NCBI GenBank assembly: GCA_013146195.2
Contig: CM028382.1
Location: forward strand, 118,743,023 to 118,807,022
Reading direction: 5' to 3'
DNA: 64,000 nucleotides
DNA from: Codonopsis lanceolata
Lineage: Eukaryota; Streptophyta; Magnoliopsida; Asterales; Campanulaceae
Positions 35,801 to 47,734 of the stretch are shown piece after piece. Positions within the stretch are counted from its first letter, which is position 1. The number at the start of each line of letters is the position of its first letter. The translations under genes and the position numbers were made by a program. Under the pieces are notes generated by a model. It searched no databases and was not told the origin of the DNA. It worked only from the letters and a program-made list of their open reading frames with translations.

Positions 35801-37533
35801 TTCAAACATCCTATAATCTGGACAAAGGGTAAGAATGGCCTGAACATCACAAATGGCTGACTGGTAGTCCTCGAGTGCTAAGTAGAAACAAAATCGGAGT
35901 TCTAAACATTCCAATGCCAGTTTGAACCCAAGGACCCGATTAATTTCGGCAAGCGAAGCTTGAACATTTTCTTTCCTCATCAAAGACGCAGCCCGATACA
36001 TGTAGGGGTATGTAAGTGTGGGGTCCAACTCAGTTGCTTTCTCAAGGTCTTCCCACCTCTTATCACCTTCACAATACAATGACCTCTCCTGGTACATCCA
36101 TCCTAGAGGAGTATAAGTGGAAATGACAAAGCTTAGTTTCTCATACGACCAAAGCTTATGGCCCTTAATGTGCCCTAACCTGGCCAAACCAACAACAGAA
36201 TAGACATGACCTGCATTCAAAGCAGCCTCAAAGAGTCTTTCGGCCTCGTCGTACTCTTTTCTAAGTAGTCTCACACAACCCAACTTATGATATGCCACCA
36301 ATTTTTGCCTCCGAGTTTCCGCAGAGTCTACTAACCGTTCCAAGAAACTAGCTGCTTTATCTGACCTAGGATCAAGATTCATGGCCACTTCACTTAATAA
36401 ACAGTAGAGTGAAAATGAAGCCATCCCAACCATGATCGATCTATGTAGGCTACTAGCATTTGTCAACAATTCAACTACCCGGTTGTCGTCTAGGAGTCGG
36501 GAAGGTCATGTAGAAATACCTGCAAACACGATGCAGCAAGCACAGGAGAATTCTCATCAAGAGCATATTCCATGAGTTCCACTGCATCTTGCCTGGAAGA
36601 AACAAGAGATGCGAGTTTCCTATCACAAGCATCCTTGAGCCTTTCACAGCAAAATTTGTTGGCAAATACCATGATTTCTAATAGGAGATCCGGGGGGACT
36701 TCATTCAAACTTCCAGTTAGGCTGAAGTCACTGATCGCCCTCATACCTGCAGGTGAAATATTGTTTTCTGACAAATCGATGTTGTCACAAATTGATTCTG
36801 CAAAACACCCATTTAGCATGGCATGAAATGGAGGTGAAAGTGCCGCAATCTTCTGCCTGTCACACTCTATTTTCTCATCTCCGATTCCAAAGGAGACATT
36901 TCTTGAATGACGAGTACCATTCCTCGGGACATCCTCAGAGGAATTTGGATGTACTCTAGTTGGCAGTTCGGAATTGATGTCTATCATTCCAAACTCTTTC
37001 GCGCATTTACCACAAGAAGAGAGCAAATCAGAGATTAGCTCTTCACCTTGCTTCTCATACTTCAACCAAGCACCAAAGATAAGTTTTTCATGAACACTGC
37101 TTGCCTTGAGCCAGGCCGACCGGAGGCTTCTCCGCATTAGTTTAACTTCACCAAGGCCCTTAAAGACCTGAAACTGCAATAAATAGAGATTCGACCGCTC
37201 ATGTAGAGGGCACGATTCAAGTTCTTCATGAATTTGAGCTAAAACGTCTACGTAATCAACAGGTCTAAAGAATGGAAGAATTGGTGGTTCGGGCACCTTG
37301 ATAAGAGATTCTCTACAAACACCAGAAAAATAGTACAAACAACTTAATTTATTGAATTCAAAGGCATTCACATTGATTTTAAAAAAGAAAAAGGAAAACG
37401 GTGCTTACATGGAAGAAGGAGACTGAGACGAGAATTTTGAAAGCTTCCCTCTTTCAACTTGTAGCCACGATTGTGGATTAATAGCATTGAGATGCGGTTC
37501 TTTACAAGACTCAGATGGAAAGAATGTCCTCAT
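26861..37533 (-). CDS. EOL1: ETO1-like protein (BTB/POZ + TPR), with a one-base frameshift
   Basis: ETO1/EOL proteins are cytosolic substrate adaptors. A BTB domain binds CUL3, and TPR repeats bind type-2 ACC synthases, marking them for degradation and so limiting ethylene synthesis. Coding exons are 37533-37409, 37312-35601, 33942-33651, 28319-28010 and 27081-26861, all with GT..AG borders in phase. Together they would give about 886 residues, normal for EOL1. The N-terminus MRTFFPSESCKE and WLQVERGKL match the clade. The BTB region lies near 36830-36590 (IECDRQKIAALSPPFHAML). TPR segments follow, ending LHSRVNSHEP. At about 36490-36495 the frame slips: HDLPDS meets TAG, and LDDNRVVELLT continues one frame over, as if one C were missing. 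Either the allele is broken there or the assembly has a base error; everything else is intact. The third coding intron (28320-33650) holds a LINE. The start at 37533 follows family length; an upstream in-frame ATG exists at 37605. Confidence 0.9.
27765..27800. repeat. Single Stowaway-type terminus in an EOL1 intron
   Basis: TACTACTCCTTCCGTTCAATG resembles a Stowaway end (CTCCCTCCGT). No matching right end was found, so it is only a remnant within the intron 27082-28009, which otherwise shows nothing of note. Confidence 0.3.
29188..32065 (-). mobile_element. L1-type LINE inside EOL1 intron 3, decayed
   Basis: Read on the minus strand, the same sense as EOL1. Fragments in order are a pre-RT linker (32065-31850), the RT N-terminal region (31607-31356, EEEVEAALRSMSGDKALG) and the RT core (31126-30440). 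The core has GLCQGDPLSPFLFN and the catalytic FADDTMVF motif. A zinc-binding C-terminal zf-RVT region follows (30322-29404), including WFPNDV and NRCFLCKNDEENVNHLIFHC. The 3' end is A-rich (plus-strand T-run at about 29190-29203). Stops and frameshifts separate every piece. The endonuclease domain is missing, so it is 5'-truncated. Confidence 0.88.
32066..33650. other. Remaining part of EOL1 intron 3
   Basis: Non-coding intron sequence with an alternating purine-pyrimidine tract (ACACGCGCGCGCGCACAC, about 32262-32279). No further element was identified with confidence. Confidence 0.4.
34222..34636. mobile_element. Possible small hAT-like element in EOL1 intron 2
   Basis: The left end CAGGGGCAACACCA and the reverse-complemented right end CAATGGCAACGCCA match at 11 of 14 positions. 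GGGGGC and CGCCCC words lie just inside. No target duplication is evident. The rest of the intron (33943-35600) is AT-rich and uninformative. Confidence 0.35.
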
Positions 37534-37768
37534 AGGGCATAGCAAATGAAAAAACTCCCAGATCTCCACAGCAGCCAAATTGCTAATCTCCAACCCAGAA
37601 ATCAAATCAAAAACCCAAAAGGGAAGGGGGAGTGTCCCCTAGTTTCAAATTGAATCACAAATCCCAAAGCTCAGCACAGAATCTCTCGCAAGTCCAAAGC
37701 ACCAATTAAAATCAACACAGACAAACAAACCCACAAAGCCCTCAGCGTTTTCGGCTTTCTATATATGA

Positions 37769-38252
37769 TCTGTAGACAGAAAGATTTAAAGAAAGCAGAA
37801 AATGAGACTGGAATCAAATAGGTACTTTACATTTACACAAAACTTTATCGAAATCGGTCAATCACAATCATCTGATTTACTCTCATTCTAATAGTAGAGC
37901 ACACGGATTGCTAAATTGGAAAGTCTGCTACTGTGTTTTTTTACCCAAATTTTTTTTGACAGATATCCGCAATCAACAACTCAACTCAGACTTTGTTCCA
38001 ATTGATTGTCGACTACACGAATCATTTTCCCTCATTTGGTTCGGAAATATCAGCTCTATACAGTTAAAATAACAGCAAAATACCGGGGGGGGGGGCGCGG
38101 GAACCCAAAGACCCACCAAAGATTACGTAAGATCTCTACCAGAAAGACAACCAAACCCACACAAAAACCCACCCAATCTCCTAAAACTAACACATACAGG
38201 AGCCAAAACACACACACACACACACAGACCAGTTTTGGGAATGGAAATTACC
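37769..38252 (-). other. Candidate 5' UTR intron of the EOL1-like gene
   Basis: On the minus strand a good donor, TCTG/GTAATTT, ends at 38252. A strong pyrimidine-rich acceptor, CTTTCTGTCTACAG, ends at 37770. Both lie upstream of the start codon without coding potential between. The gene may therefore have a spliced leader. The interval contains a G-run (about 38083-38094) and a (CA)n tract (about 38207-38225). Confidence 0.35.
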
Positions 38253-38961
38253 AGAAAGAACTGACCCAAATGTAGTCCACGCCTAAATTCGAGACCGAAC
38301 CCACAAATTTTTCTGGCTTGAATCAACAAATTCACGTCAAAGAAAATGGGTTTACAGAGAGCGTGAGATCAAAGTGAAGGAATCTAAAGGGAGGAAAAAT
38401 TCAGCCTTTCACTTTTTTTGGGGTATTGTTTTGTTTGGTAAAAGAGAAAGTTTTCCTTTCCTTTCCTTTTTCTTTCTTTTTTGTTATTCTTCTCTCCACT
38501 TTCTTTTTCCCGTTGGAGACCAGATAGATTGCAGCTGCAAACTGTAGGGAATACAAAAACCAGCTAGTGGCTTCAAAATGGTAACCTCCTAATTAGTAAT
38601 TACCCAGTAAAAGAATTTATGTTGCCAGAACATGTACAACTCTTACAGGACATTATACAACCACTTACGTTTACTCTTGCTTTGGCATAGTATATTGTCA
38701 GTGCATCTTTAGTAATAAACTTTTAAAAGGTTTTCACCATTTTTATGTGCCATATAAGTTGTCACATAAAAAATAAAAAGAAAAAAACTCATTTTTTTTC
38801 GCAAATATTTCTCCAAAATGGTAAACCCGTTTGTTTTGTAAGAAATTGAATTTTGAAGTTAATGTTGAGTCCATAATTATTCCTTTGTTTTTTGTTTTTT
38901 TCCTCATGAATTATTTTTTTTCTATGAATCACTTTTTCTCTCCCACAATGATAAGATTTCT

Positions 38962-39645
38962 CAGGGCCGGCCCTGAGCATAGGCTCACTAAGCAGCTGCT
39001 TAGGGCTCCCGATTTTTTACACCAAAAAAAGGTCCATTAATCTTACTTTCTACTTAATAAATAAATAATAATTTGATATGGATGATTATTTTGTTAATTA
39101 ATCAATAGTTTAAGTTTTTATATTTTGTTTACTCTCGTCCCAAAATTATTGTCATGCTTTCTTTTTTTGAATGTCCCAATTTTTTCTCTAGTTTAATTTT
39201 TTTTAGGACAATACTTTTATCGTTCAATTTTTAATTGTTCCTCCTACTTTAATTATGAATTACATGAATATGGACTTTAAAGAAAACTACACATCATACC
39301 AATATTAATAATTAAGTCAATTGTTTTTCATTAATCCATGTGTCGGATCAAACAAGACAACTTTGAGACGGATGGAGTATTTTTTATTGTGAATAATTTT
39401 GTGTTTAAATATTTATTAGTTAGTGTGTCTATGAAAGTGTATTTTTTATTGATTTCTTCTTTTTTTTAAATGTTTAACGTTTTGTTAGCTTTTAAAAAAA
39501 TTAAAAATATCAATATGAGAAAAAAAACAAAACGAAAAACAATTAATATGGTCTCGAACCAAAGCTTTTAATATTAACATATATATGGTAGGGGTCTTAT
39601 TTATTGAATTTGCCTAGGGCCCTCAAAATCTCAGAGCCGACACTG
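38962..39645. mobile_element. hAT MITE with CAGGGCCGGC ends
   Basis: The left end is CAGGGCCGGCCCTGAG and the right end, reverse complemented, CAGTGTCGGCTCTGAG. Both carry a TAGGGC/GCCCTA block just inside. Flanking 8-bp repeats AGATTTCT (38954-38961) and AAATTTCT (39646-39653) differ at one base. The element is 684 bp, non-coding, and contains a Stowaway-type MITE. Confidence 0.8.
39132..39377. mobile_element. Stowaway-type MITE nested in the hAT MITE
   Basis: Ends CTCTCGTCCCAAAATTATTG and GAGACGGATGGAG, flanked by TA on both sides (39130-39131 and 39378-39379). It lies wholly inside the 38962-39645 element and so is the younger insertion of the two. Confidence 0.75.
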
Positions 39646-39653
39646 AAATTTCT

Positions 39654-40839
39654 GATCCAGATGAAACTCTTAAAATCCTTACCATTAAAGATATCTTTTG
39701 ACCAAATATTTGACTTAATGATATGGCTAATCACACCCTAAAAAATGTTCAATATACCCACTAAAAATTTTAGCATACGAAAAAACAAAATAACCCTTAA
39801 GACAAAATACACTCACCAAAATTTATAAATACACATCATCCCTATCCATCGTAGATTTTGAGCAATAACCTTTTCATACATTCATACTTCTATCTTTCTT
39901 TTCTTACTTGTGATTCTCTACAAAAACTTTTACAAAAAAATCTCTTCTAAGCCCTAACTTTTCCAACATGGACATCGTGAAAAAAAATTCATATAGAACC
40001 TCGAGAAGTAAAGAAGACAAATAATGTAAGTATTTCATCTCATGTTTTCGTTTAAACTTATGTTGTTGTTTTTTGATTTTTTTTAAAGTATTCCAACTAC
40101 TGCTCGAGTGTTGTGTTCGGCCTTGTGTGAGAAACACACGAATGATGTTTGAGTAGAAAGTCTAGAATTGGTTGAAATTCACTGGTGTGTTCCTCACACC
40201 CTAGCTGAACACATCAATATTGTTCCTCACACTCTAACCGAACATTTCAACAATATTTTTAACACTCTGACAATACATTTTTTTATGTGCAAGTAAAAGG
40301 GTAGAAATAGAATAGGGATTATCGTGTGTATTGAGTAATAAGTTGGATTTGAAATAAAAGTGGTGGGTGTATAGAGCATTTTGGGTATTAGTCCCACCCT
40401 TAACTTAAATAAAACGAGAAAATATTTAGTATTTTTAGATTATTGCATCATCATATAGCAGTTGACAAGGTTCAAAACAAAACGTTTCAGCAAATTAAGG
40501 GTTTGGAGACAAAAAAAAAAAAAAAAGAACCATATCAATTCTTTCATGAGCTCTCATTCGATGCGAAGTAGAATTTTAATTGATGATTTTAGTACTACTA
40601 AATGTTTTTTTTCCCGTTATATTGGCTCTATATCAATTAGACCCAGAAAGTATTTAATCATTAAAAAATTACCAACCGGAATTTGTGTCCAAAGTTTCGT
40701 AGTAAGTTTAGTAGTATAAGAATATATATGTCAACACTCAAAAATTTGATTATTAAACTTGGAAACAATAGTTTTTTACTTGTATGAGTTGTATTATTAC
40801 TTGTATTCATTGCTTGATATTTATAAATTATAAATAATA
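39654..40839. other. AT-rich intergenic DNA
   Basis: No gene or element is recognised. Short direct repeats of CTCACACTCTAACCGAACA type occur near 40185-40260. Confidence 0.3.
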
Positions 40840-41097
40840 CTCCCTCCGTCCTTTAATAATCGTCATGCTTGACCCGGCGCATAGTTTAAGAAAAAACAAT
40901 TGACTTGATTATTTATATTGGTTTAATATGTAGTTTCCTTTAAAGCTCATGTGTATGTGGCCCACAATTAAAATAGAGTGAAAAAGTAAGGGTAAAGTGG
41001 TAAAAATGATGTTCTAAAAAGGTAAGTTTCAAAGTAGACAATTATTTTGGGACGGACGAAAAAAGGAAATGAGGATGATAATTTAGGACGGAGGGAG
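40840..41097. mobile_element. Stowaway MITE, copy B
   Basis: A 258-bp element with ends CTCCCTCCGTCC and GGACGGAGGGAG, TA on both sides (40838-40839 and 41098-41099). It is the same family, orientation and length as the copy at 12666. Its termini are the better preserved of the two. Confidence 0.92.
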
Positions 41098-41099
41098 TA

Positions 41100-43310
41100 T
41101 AACAATTAAGTGTGAAAAGAAAAGCAATTCCATAGCATTATCACAATTATAGTTACACTTACACCCATATTTTGAATTGTTTGAATACATTGTGACAAAA
41201 ATGGTTTGACAAATTGGTGATTCGTTTAAAATTGAGAGAATAAATTTAGATTTGAATGTCCATGAAAGCGACGGCGTCTAAACGTTGTCGCTGTAATCGG
41301 TCTCTTTGGCCCCTCTAAAATCAAGTGATAGATTAGATTTGAATGTATTATTATGAGGAAAAAGAATCTGTTATCATTAGTACCCAAGAAATCTTTAGAA
41401 TTGAGAAAGTCTTGAATGTAATGCTCGCACCAGAATTGGGTGTATCTAAATTCCAAACTTGTACCTACCTATTACAAAGTCGATTGTGAGTGCCAATAGT
41501 AAGAAATTTAATCCTTTTAAATGGATATAAAATATAAATATAATATAATTAGGGGTTGAAAGTACAATAAAACTTTTGTTTGGAATGGGTTCAAATTTTC
41601 AAACCCAATTATTGTTGGCAAGCGTATCAAACAAATATTTTAATTAATATATTTAACTTTGGGCGAATTCTTCAAATCAATCATTATTACTATTACTATC
41701 AATTTAAATGTTCACTTCAAATCTGTTGATAGAGATATGCATCTTAAATTATCATCTAAAAAAAATTAGAATATTCTCATGGTTTCTAAATTATTATCAT
41801 ATTTTAACCTTTTGAGTTAAACTGAGTATTTTTTTAGATGAAAATTTGACATATAATTATTAATTTATTTTAAAAATCATAAAATACTTAATTTGTAGTA
41901 ATTAAATGAGTGCTATTTTTCGTATTCAAGTAATCATTCAATTTGTACAAGCAACAATTATATCAAAATGTAAATTAAAATGAAAAATATAACATGTCTA
42001 TAGTTATATGTAATTCTTCTTTATTTAAAGAACAATGTAAGGTTTATAATTACTTTTTAGCAAAAGCACGTTTGATCTTCATCAAAACTTAATTATAAAC
42101 TATAATAATAGTTGTATCAGTAATTATAAACTTAACATTTTTGTTATTTAAAAGTCTTGAAATATATGATCAACAAGTCCTTGAATCCAATAAAGTTCCC
42201 AATTTAAAAGTAGTTTTTGTCTGTGTATCTCTTAAAAGTTGTTCCTTTGCTATTTTAAATAATTAAACTCTCTATCCTCTTTTAAAAGTGCTTTATTAAA
42301 AAGTGATTATTTTACTTAGCTCCTCCGACTTTACTAAATTTATCTATAGTACCCCTTACTTTTTCCTAGGCACTATCTCTTATATTATTAAGCCTCATTA
42401 AATGACTTCAATATCCTTACTTTATAAAACTATTTCTTAAACACATAACTTTCATTTCCTCTCATTTCTCAAAGAGTAAGCCTCCGATAACACAGTCTTA
42501 CGAATGTTAATTTGTAAGACGGAGTCTCTCTCTCTCTCTCACAACTTAATACACGATCAATCAAGTTTAAGAGAATTTCTCTCATAAAATACCCACAAAA
42601 CCATTTTCACTAACTTTTTACCTTTATCAAATCAGTATGTAAATGTTCATGCATTACATATCCATAATGTTTCTCTTATACACACACATACTCGCACACA
42701 CCCACATTCATTTATGTATTCTGTAATTTTTATCATTTTTTATGTAAGCAATAAAAAGACTAATTTAACTAGATATCAATCGTTAGAAAGACGCTAATTT
42801 ATTGTTCCTACTTTAATATATGTCCAAGAGTTTATAGAAATAAATCAATCTTTTTTGTTAGATAATTATTTTGTTTTAAAGCATTTGATTGGTAATGGCA
42901 ATAGTAAATGTTCATGCATCCAAAATAATTATTTTTTACCGTAAAAGAAACAAAACAACATAGCGTAATATCGGATAGGTAAAAACTTATGTAGAACGGA
43001 ATTTAGTAAGACGAAACTCTATTTGGAAATTCACGGGTCATAATAAATAAAAAACATGTTACTATAACTCACAAAAATGGTCCAACCGAGTTGGTCATAG
43101 GCAGAACTTGGAAGCTCTAAACTTTGGAGGGTGGTCTCGTAAGATGTCCTCTTTAGCTCCGGTGCCCTTGGTTTTCCAACAATTGCTGTTGAAAATTTAT
43201 TCCATCCCTAATCTTTGCAATTTAATCCACTGTCAGCTCCGTTAGCCTTCTGTTAACTTCATTTACCTTAGGATGATTAACAGACCCTAACGAACTTTGA
43301 CGAAATACTA
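41100..43310. other. AT-rich intergenic DNA
   Basis: No coding or RNA gene is recognised. A stretch near 42480-42530 with AGTCTTACG...TTTGTAAGACGGAG is inverted relative to 43925-43965 and may be one end of a larger repeat. Confidence 0.3.
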
Positions 43311-43311
43311 A

Positions 43312-43835
43312 GTGACACATTTTAAATTCAAAAGTGACATCTTTTAAAGTTCAAAAGTGACACTATCAAAGGAAAAAATTATTTTTTTTTATTAAAATGA
43401 AAAGTTAAAATGCAAAGTGACATTTATAGGACCAAAAGTGGCATTTTTAATGATAAAAAGTGACACATTCAATGCTAAAAAGTGATACTTTTAAGGTCAA
43501 TAACGACGATTTTTATTTATAAGACAAAATGACACTTTTAGGGTCAAAAGTAATACATTTAATGCTAAAAAGTGACACTTTTAATGCTATAAAGGGACAC
43601 TTTAATGCCAAACGTAATGGTTTTCATTTATAAAAAATGAGACTTTTCAAAGTAAATTAAAAGTAATACATTTAAGACTAAAAGTGACACATTTAAACCA
43701 AAAAAAAAGTAATATTTTTTAAGGAAAAAATGATAATTTTCATTAAAAATACAAAGTGACACTTATAGGGTTAAAAGTGATGTTTTAAACTATAAAGTGA
43801 CACTGTTAATAATAAAAAGTGACACTCTGCATAAA
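43312..43835. repeat. Interspersed AAAGTGACACTTTT repeat array
   Basis: Over about 520 bp the word AAAGTGACA(C/T) recurs roughly every 20-35 bases, often followed by TTTTAATGCTA or TTTAxGGxxAA. Units vary by substitution and small indels but keep one orientation. There is no coding potential. Confidence 0.7.
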
Positions 43836-45290
43836 TAAACATGAGAGGTAACACTGTAATTTTTAAAAACTAAGGTGCTGCATTGAGATTTCTGAATTTT
43901 ACCTCATTTAACATGGATAGATCCGACTTACGGATAATGATCCGTAAGACTGTCTTACAGAAGATCATCTCTATCTGATATAGATCAACTAAGAGTTTGA
44001 ATGATTTCAAACAACATTAGAGGTGTAGAAGATAGTTGTGAAGAAAAAATAAATTATGCTAGTAATATGAACATTAAATAACCTTTTTTAAATTAGCCTT
44101 CCATACATGAGTTCTTTTCGTCTATTATCTAATTAACTAATTTAGAAATTTATGATCTTTGTAAAATTATACTATCAAGTTGGATTTATTTATAAAAAAA
44201 TTATACGGAAGGGTATATAGGTCATGTAGAGAGTACTAATAGTGTTAAAAGGGTAATTTTCTATAATTAATAAAATATAAAGGGTACTCTTTACATATTT
44301 TAAAAACTCAAAGGAGGTGTGTAAAATAATACAAACAATTTTAAAATGGCAGTCATGTGCGGTGTGCCACTTAAAGGAATTTGCGAGCTGACAAACTACA
44401 TTTTGAGCTATCTGTAATTGCGCGAGTCCACACGTCGTTACTGCCACTGTTCCCGCTCCCACATGACTAAAGAAAACAGAAAATTAAAAATAAATGAATA
44501 AAATTTATCAAAATAATTCATGTACAATATGCATTATAGTATTGATGTTTTCAACAATACAATGTGATCAATATGGACATTCGAACATAGAATTATTAAA
44601 ATATCTAAAAAAAAGTAACTTCCTTAAAAAAAATAAAAATAAAAAACTCAAGAGGAACACTTTTTTTTTGGGACAAAGGAATAACTTTTATTTTGAAATA
44701 TTTTACTTGTAGAATTCTCTTTTAAAGTTGATTGGTCACGATTTGAATATTGTTAGTAGATGATCAAATTGGAAATCCTCAAATTGTATTTAAAGATAAT
44801 AAGGAAATTAAGTAATGGTGGAGACCCAAAGTTATGACAAAGTGTTCAAAGCATCATTTTTTTTACAAAGATGGATTCGATTTAATAAGACATGGGGTGT
44901 GACCGAAATTTAGATTGAAGATTTGAAGTTAGTTTGGAGCCACAGATTGATTTAAAAATTAGAAAAACGATCTTGCTAAAAAGAACCTCTATGGAAATTG
45001 TTTAAGTTTCCTAATTAACACTGAAAAAATGAAGTAAACTCAAGCACACCTGGATACACAACCATTGCACTGAATGAACCCATTCACAGGTTCAATTTTA
45101 TGCAAATCTGTAGCAGAAGCTCAAACTACCAACGAGGTAGATCTGTTTTGTTTTGATTTTGGTCCTGATTTTATAAGAAAGAGACTGAGATGAGAACTAG
45201 TTAACCCCAAGCACCTTACAGGCCTACATCATGAAATGTATTGGGATCTAAATCGAAACACCAAAAACTAAGCACATCAGCGTATCAAAA
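43836..45290. other. AT-rich intergenic DNA
   Basis: Nothing beyond A/T runs and small frames without motifs is seen. Confidence 0.3.
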
Positions 45291-45416
45291 CTAGAAAATC
45301 CTCTCTTCATTTTTAACTTGGATAACGGCATAGACCGTATTGTTCCAAATAACTAGAAAATCCTCTCTTCATTTCTAACTTGGATAACGGCATAGACCGT
45401 ATTGCTCCAAATTAAT
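45288..45416. repeat. Two-copy tandem duplication, ~62 bp
   Basis: ACTAGAAAATCCTCTCTTCA followed by TTTxTAACTTGGATAACGGC and ATAGACCGTATTGxTCCAAAT occurs twice in a row with about two substitutions. Confidence 0.9.
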
Positions 45417-46479
45417 ACATTTCCTTTCCGTGGATGTCTACATTATCTGCATCCTTTTTCACTTTCAGGTGAGCCATCTTGAAAGAAAAGGGCTCTACTA
45501 GTCCTTGCCTGCACCAAGACAAAAGACTGCCAATGGCACATTGAACCCATCTTTTCCACATCAAATCTTGTTAACCTGAAATGCATGGTTGTCATAAATT
45601 GTTATTATCGATCCAAACCCAAAAGTTAGATTTCTTCTTCAGAAAAAGAAAGCGAATAAGCATGCATGCCTTCATTCTGATGCTTAGTGCAGTCTTAAAA
45701 ATCATTCAATGAGAGCATTTTTATCCACCCCAAAAGAAAAGAATGACAAGAATTCTAGTGGACCATAGAATCAAACCCCATTTACGTAACATTTGTCCAC
45801 CAGAATGGAACTGTCAACAGAATAGCATTCCAACATGATTAGAAATGGTAATGAATACAGTCATGCACATATTTGGTCTGCACTTGGAAATGGTGATGTT
45901 CATTCCATTTCGTGGTGATTTGTTTTGATTCATGTGATAGAAACTCGAATGGAATTAAAACGAAGAGGGTCTATCAGAAAAAGGGGAGGAGTGAACAGGA
46001 TTACAGTTTAGGAATGATGGGATATAGACAAGGGCATTTTCATCCAATTTTTTTTGCCGCATTGCATTATTCCTCACCACTACTCCCCACGCCCAACACA
46101 CCAAGGAATTCTGATTCAGCTTTATGAGAAAACTGCAGCTGATGGCCCCTCACGCTAGGAAAGAAATAAAACCTCATGCAGGTGTACCATTTCCAATCCT
46201 TATTAGGGAGGTTAGCGTCTTCAATGAGCATTTTGTTAAATTTGAGCACTGGATTGCTGATGCTTATTCCCTGATTCTAATTAGAAATTGTGCACCATAA
46301 TGAAAGAGTTAGAACTTTCAGGCACTCTTTTTCAGGTTTCAATGGTTTGCATGTCTTGAACCCATTTGCTCTAGTAAATCATTCTTATAAATCTGAACGA
46401 AGAGTCGAAGAGTTGTTTTTTAGTCTTTGTTTTTTGGTAAGTCGGTCTAATTACTATAGAAGAAATGCCACGTAAAGGG
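45417..46479. other. Intergenic DNA, no gene recognised
   Basis: Base composition is closer to transcribed or UTR-like sequence than the AT-rich blocks, but no open frame has a recognisable domain. Confidence 0.3.
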
Positions 46480-46860
46480 GGGCACTGCACATTAACACAA
46501 AAGGTATACACCCAAAACAGTCACATAAGGCCACAAGTTAAAGAGGAACCTGTCCAATAAAATCCAAAAAGTGCTCTACAGACCACTATGTCGATGACTC
46601 TATCCAAAAAAGTAGTGTGTAGGAACAAACCCTTCGAACGTGCTATACAAGACTCCATACTCTGAAAACTTTTATTTCTCACTCCAAGAAACCCAAAAAA
46701 ATGCATAATTGAGCTGTTTCCCAGTATTATCCTTCCTCTTCTTCCTCTAATAAGTGACCCAACAATAAATCTACCGCACACCTTGGGCATGAAGAACTAA
46801 TCCCAAACATCAAAGAGCTGTTGGGACTTAATCCCCATACCAGCCTCTTATAAACAAAAA
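46480..46860 (-). mobile_element. Possible LINE 3' remnant
   Basis: The minus-strand frame 46790-46521 holds a decayed segment (ending VVCRALFGFYWTGSSL) that resembles the region just after the zf-RVT domain of plant L1 elements. There is no catalytic motif, so the assignment is weak. Confidence 0.3.
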
Positions 46861-47055
46861 GAAATGCTACTGGACTTGACTTATTTTTTTAATTCTCAAA
46901 TAAAAGGTAACATCTAGACACGGGTAACAGTCTACATATGTAGGCAGAAGGCGATTACTGGTCTTGGGTAAGGACACGCAACACTAAAGCAACTTGTTAC
47001 CTTCCAAGTATATTACTGTGTAAGACCCGGCTTCAAGTAAATTTTAAAGACAAAA

Positions 47056-47430
47056 TGAGAGCAGTAGAGCACATACCTAAATTAATAGACAGTGGATACT
47101 TGGCATAACTGTATTAACCATCACATCGAATACACTCATAATCTAGTGTCAGTTCATCCATGGCAATATCACAGTTCATGAAGTGAATTAGATAGGGCTA
47201 GGTATGCTGGTATCCAGATTAAGGTACCAGCTACGTTGTTTTACTCTCAAAGGCATAACCTCATTTTTCCAAATTAATGAGAGCAGTAGAGCACATACCC
47301 AAATTAATAGACAGTGGATACGGCATAACTGTATTAACCATCACATCGAATACACTCATAATCTAGTGTCAGTTCATCCATGGCAATATCACAGTTCATG
47401 AAGTGAATTAGATAGGGCTAGGTATGCTTC
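47056..47430. repeat. Two-copy direct duplication, period ~222 bp
   Basis: GAGAGCAGTAGAGCACATAC begins at about 47057 and again at about 47279. The copies stay nearly identical for about 150 bp, ending GATAGGGCTAGGTATGCT. The second copy lacks a TTG in GGATACTTGGCATAAC. TTTTTCCAAATTA at the unit ends also repeats. The very high identity suggests a recent event. Confidence 0.92.
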
Positions 47431-47734
47431 ATTTTTCCAAATTATCTACTAGTCAACAGGTAAAAGCTACTAACTAACAATATCCTAAACTTAAGAACAA
47501 AGAAAAAGTCAACCAAAAGTGACTTAACTACTGCCTCCATCACAAATGAATGTCAACAATAAAGACTAAAAAAAAGGCACTAGTTTTTTGTTTGTATGCA
47601 AGTTGAACTCCCTTCGTCCCCCCAAAAAAAAAAAAAAACAAAAGAACTCTTACTTTCCATGTTAGTTTGTCCTAAAAAGGAAAGACTTGTTTCTATAATT
47701 TATGTTACATTTCAACTCAACTCATCCTCTTTCC

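Noticed and set aside
36480..36520. A tiny 30-bp intron (GTATTT...CCTAG) that would bypass the EOL1 stop.
   Set aside because: It would remove the conserved VFLHDLPDS segment and is far below the minimum plant intron size.
43312..43835. A CRISPR-like reading of the regularly repeated AAAGTGACAC words.
   Set aside because: Units are degenerate, spacing is irregular, the spacers are not unique in the CRISPR sense, and this is a plant nuclear genome.
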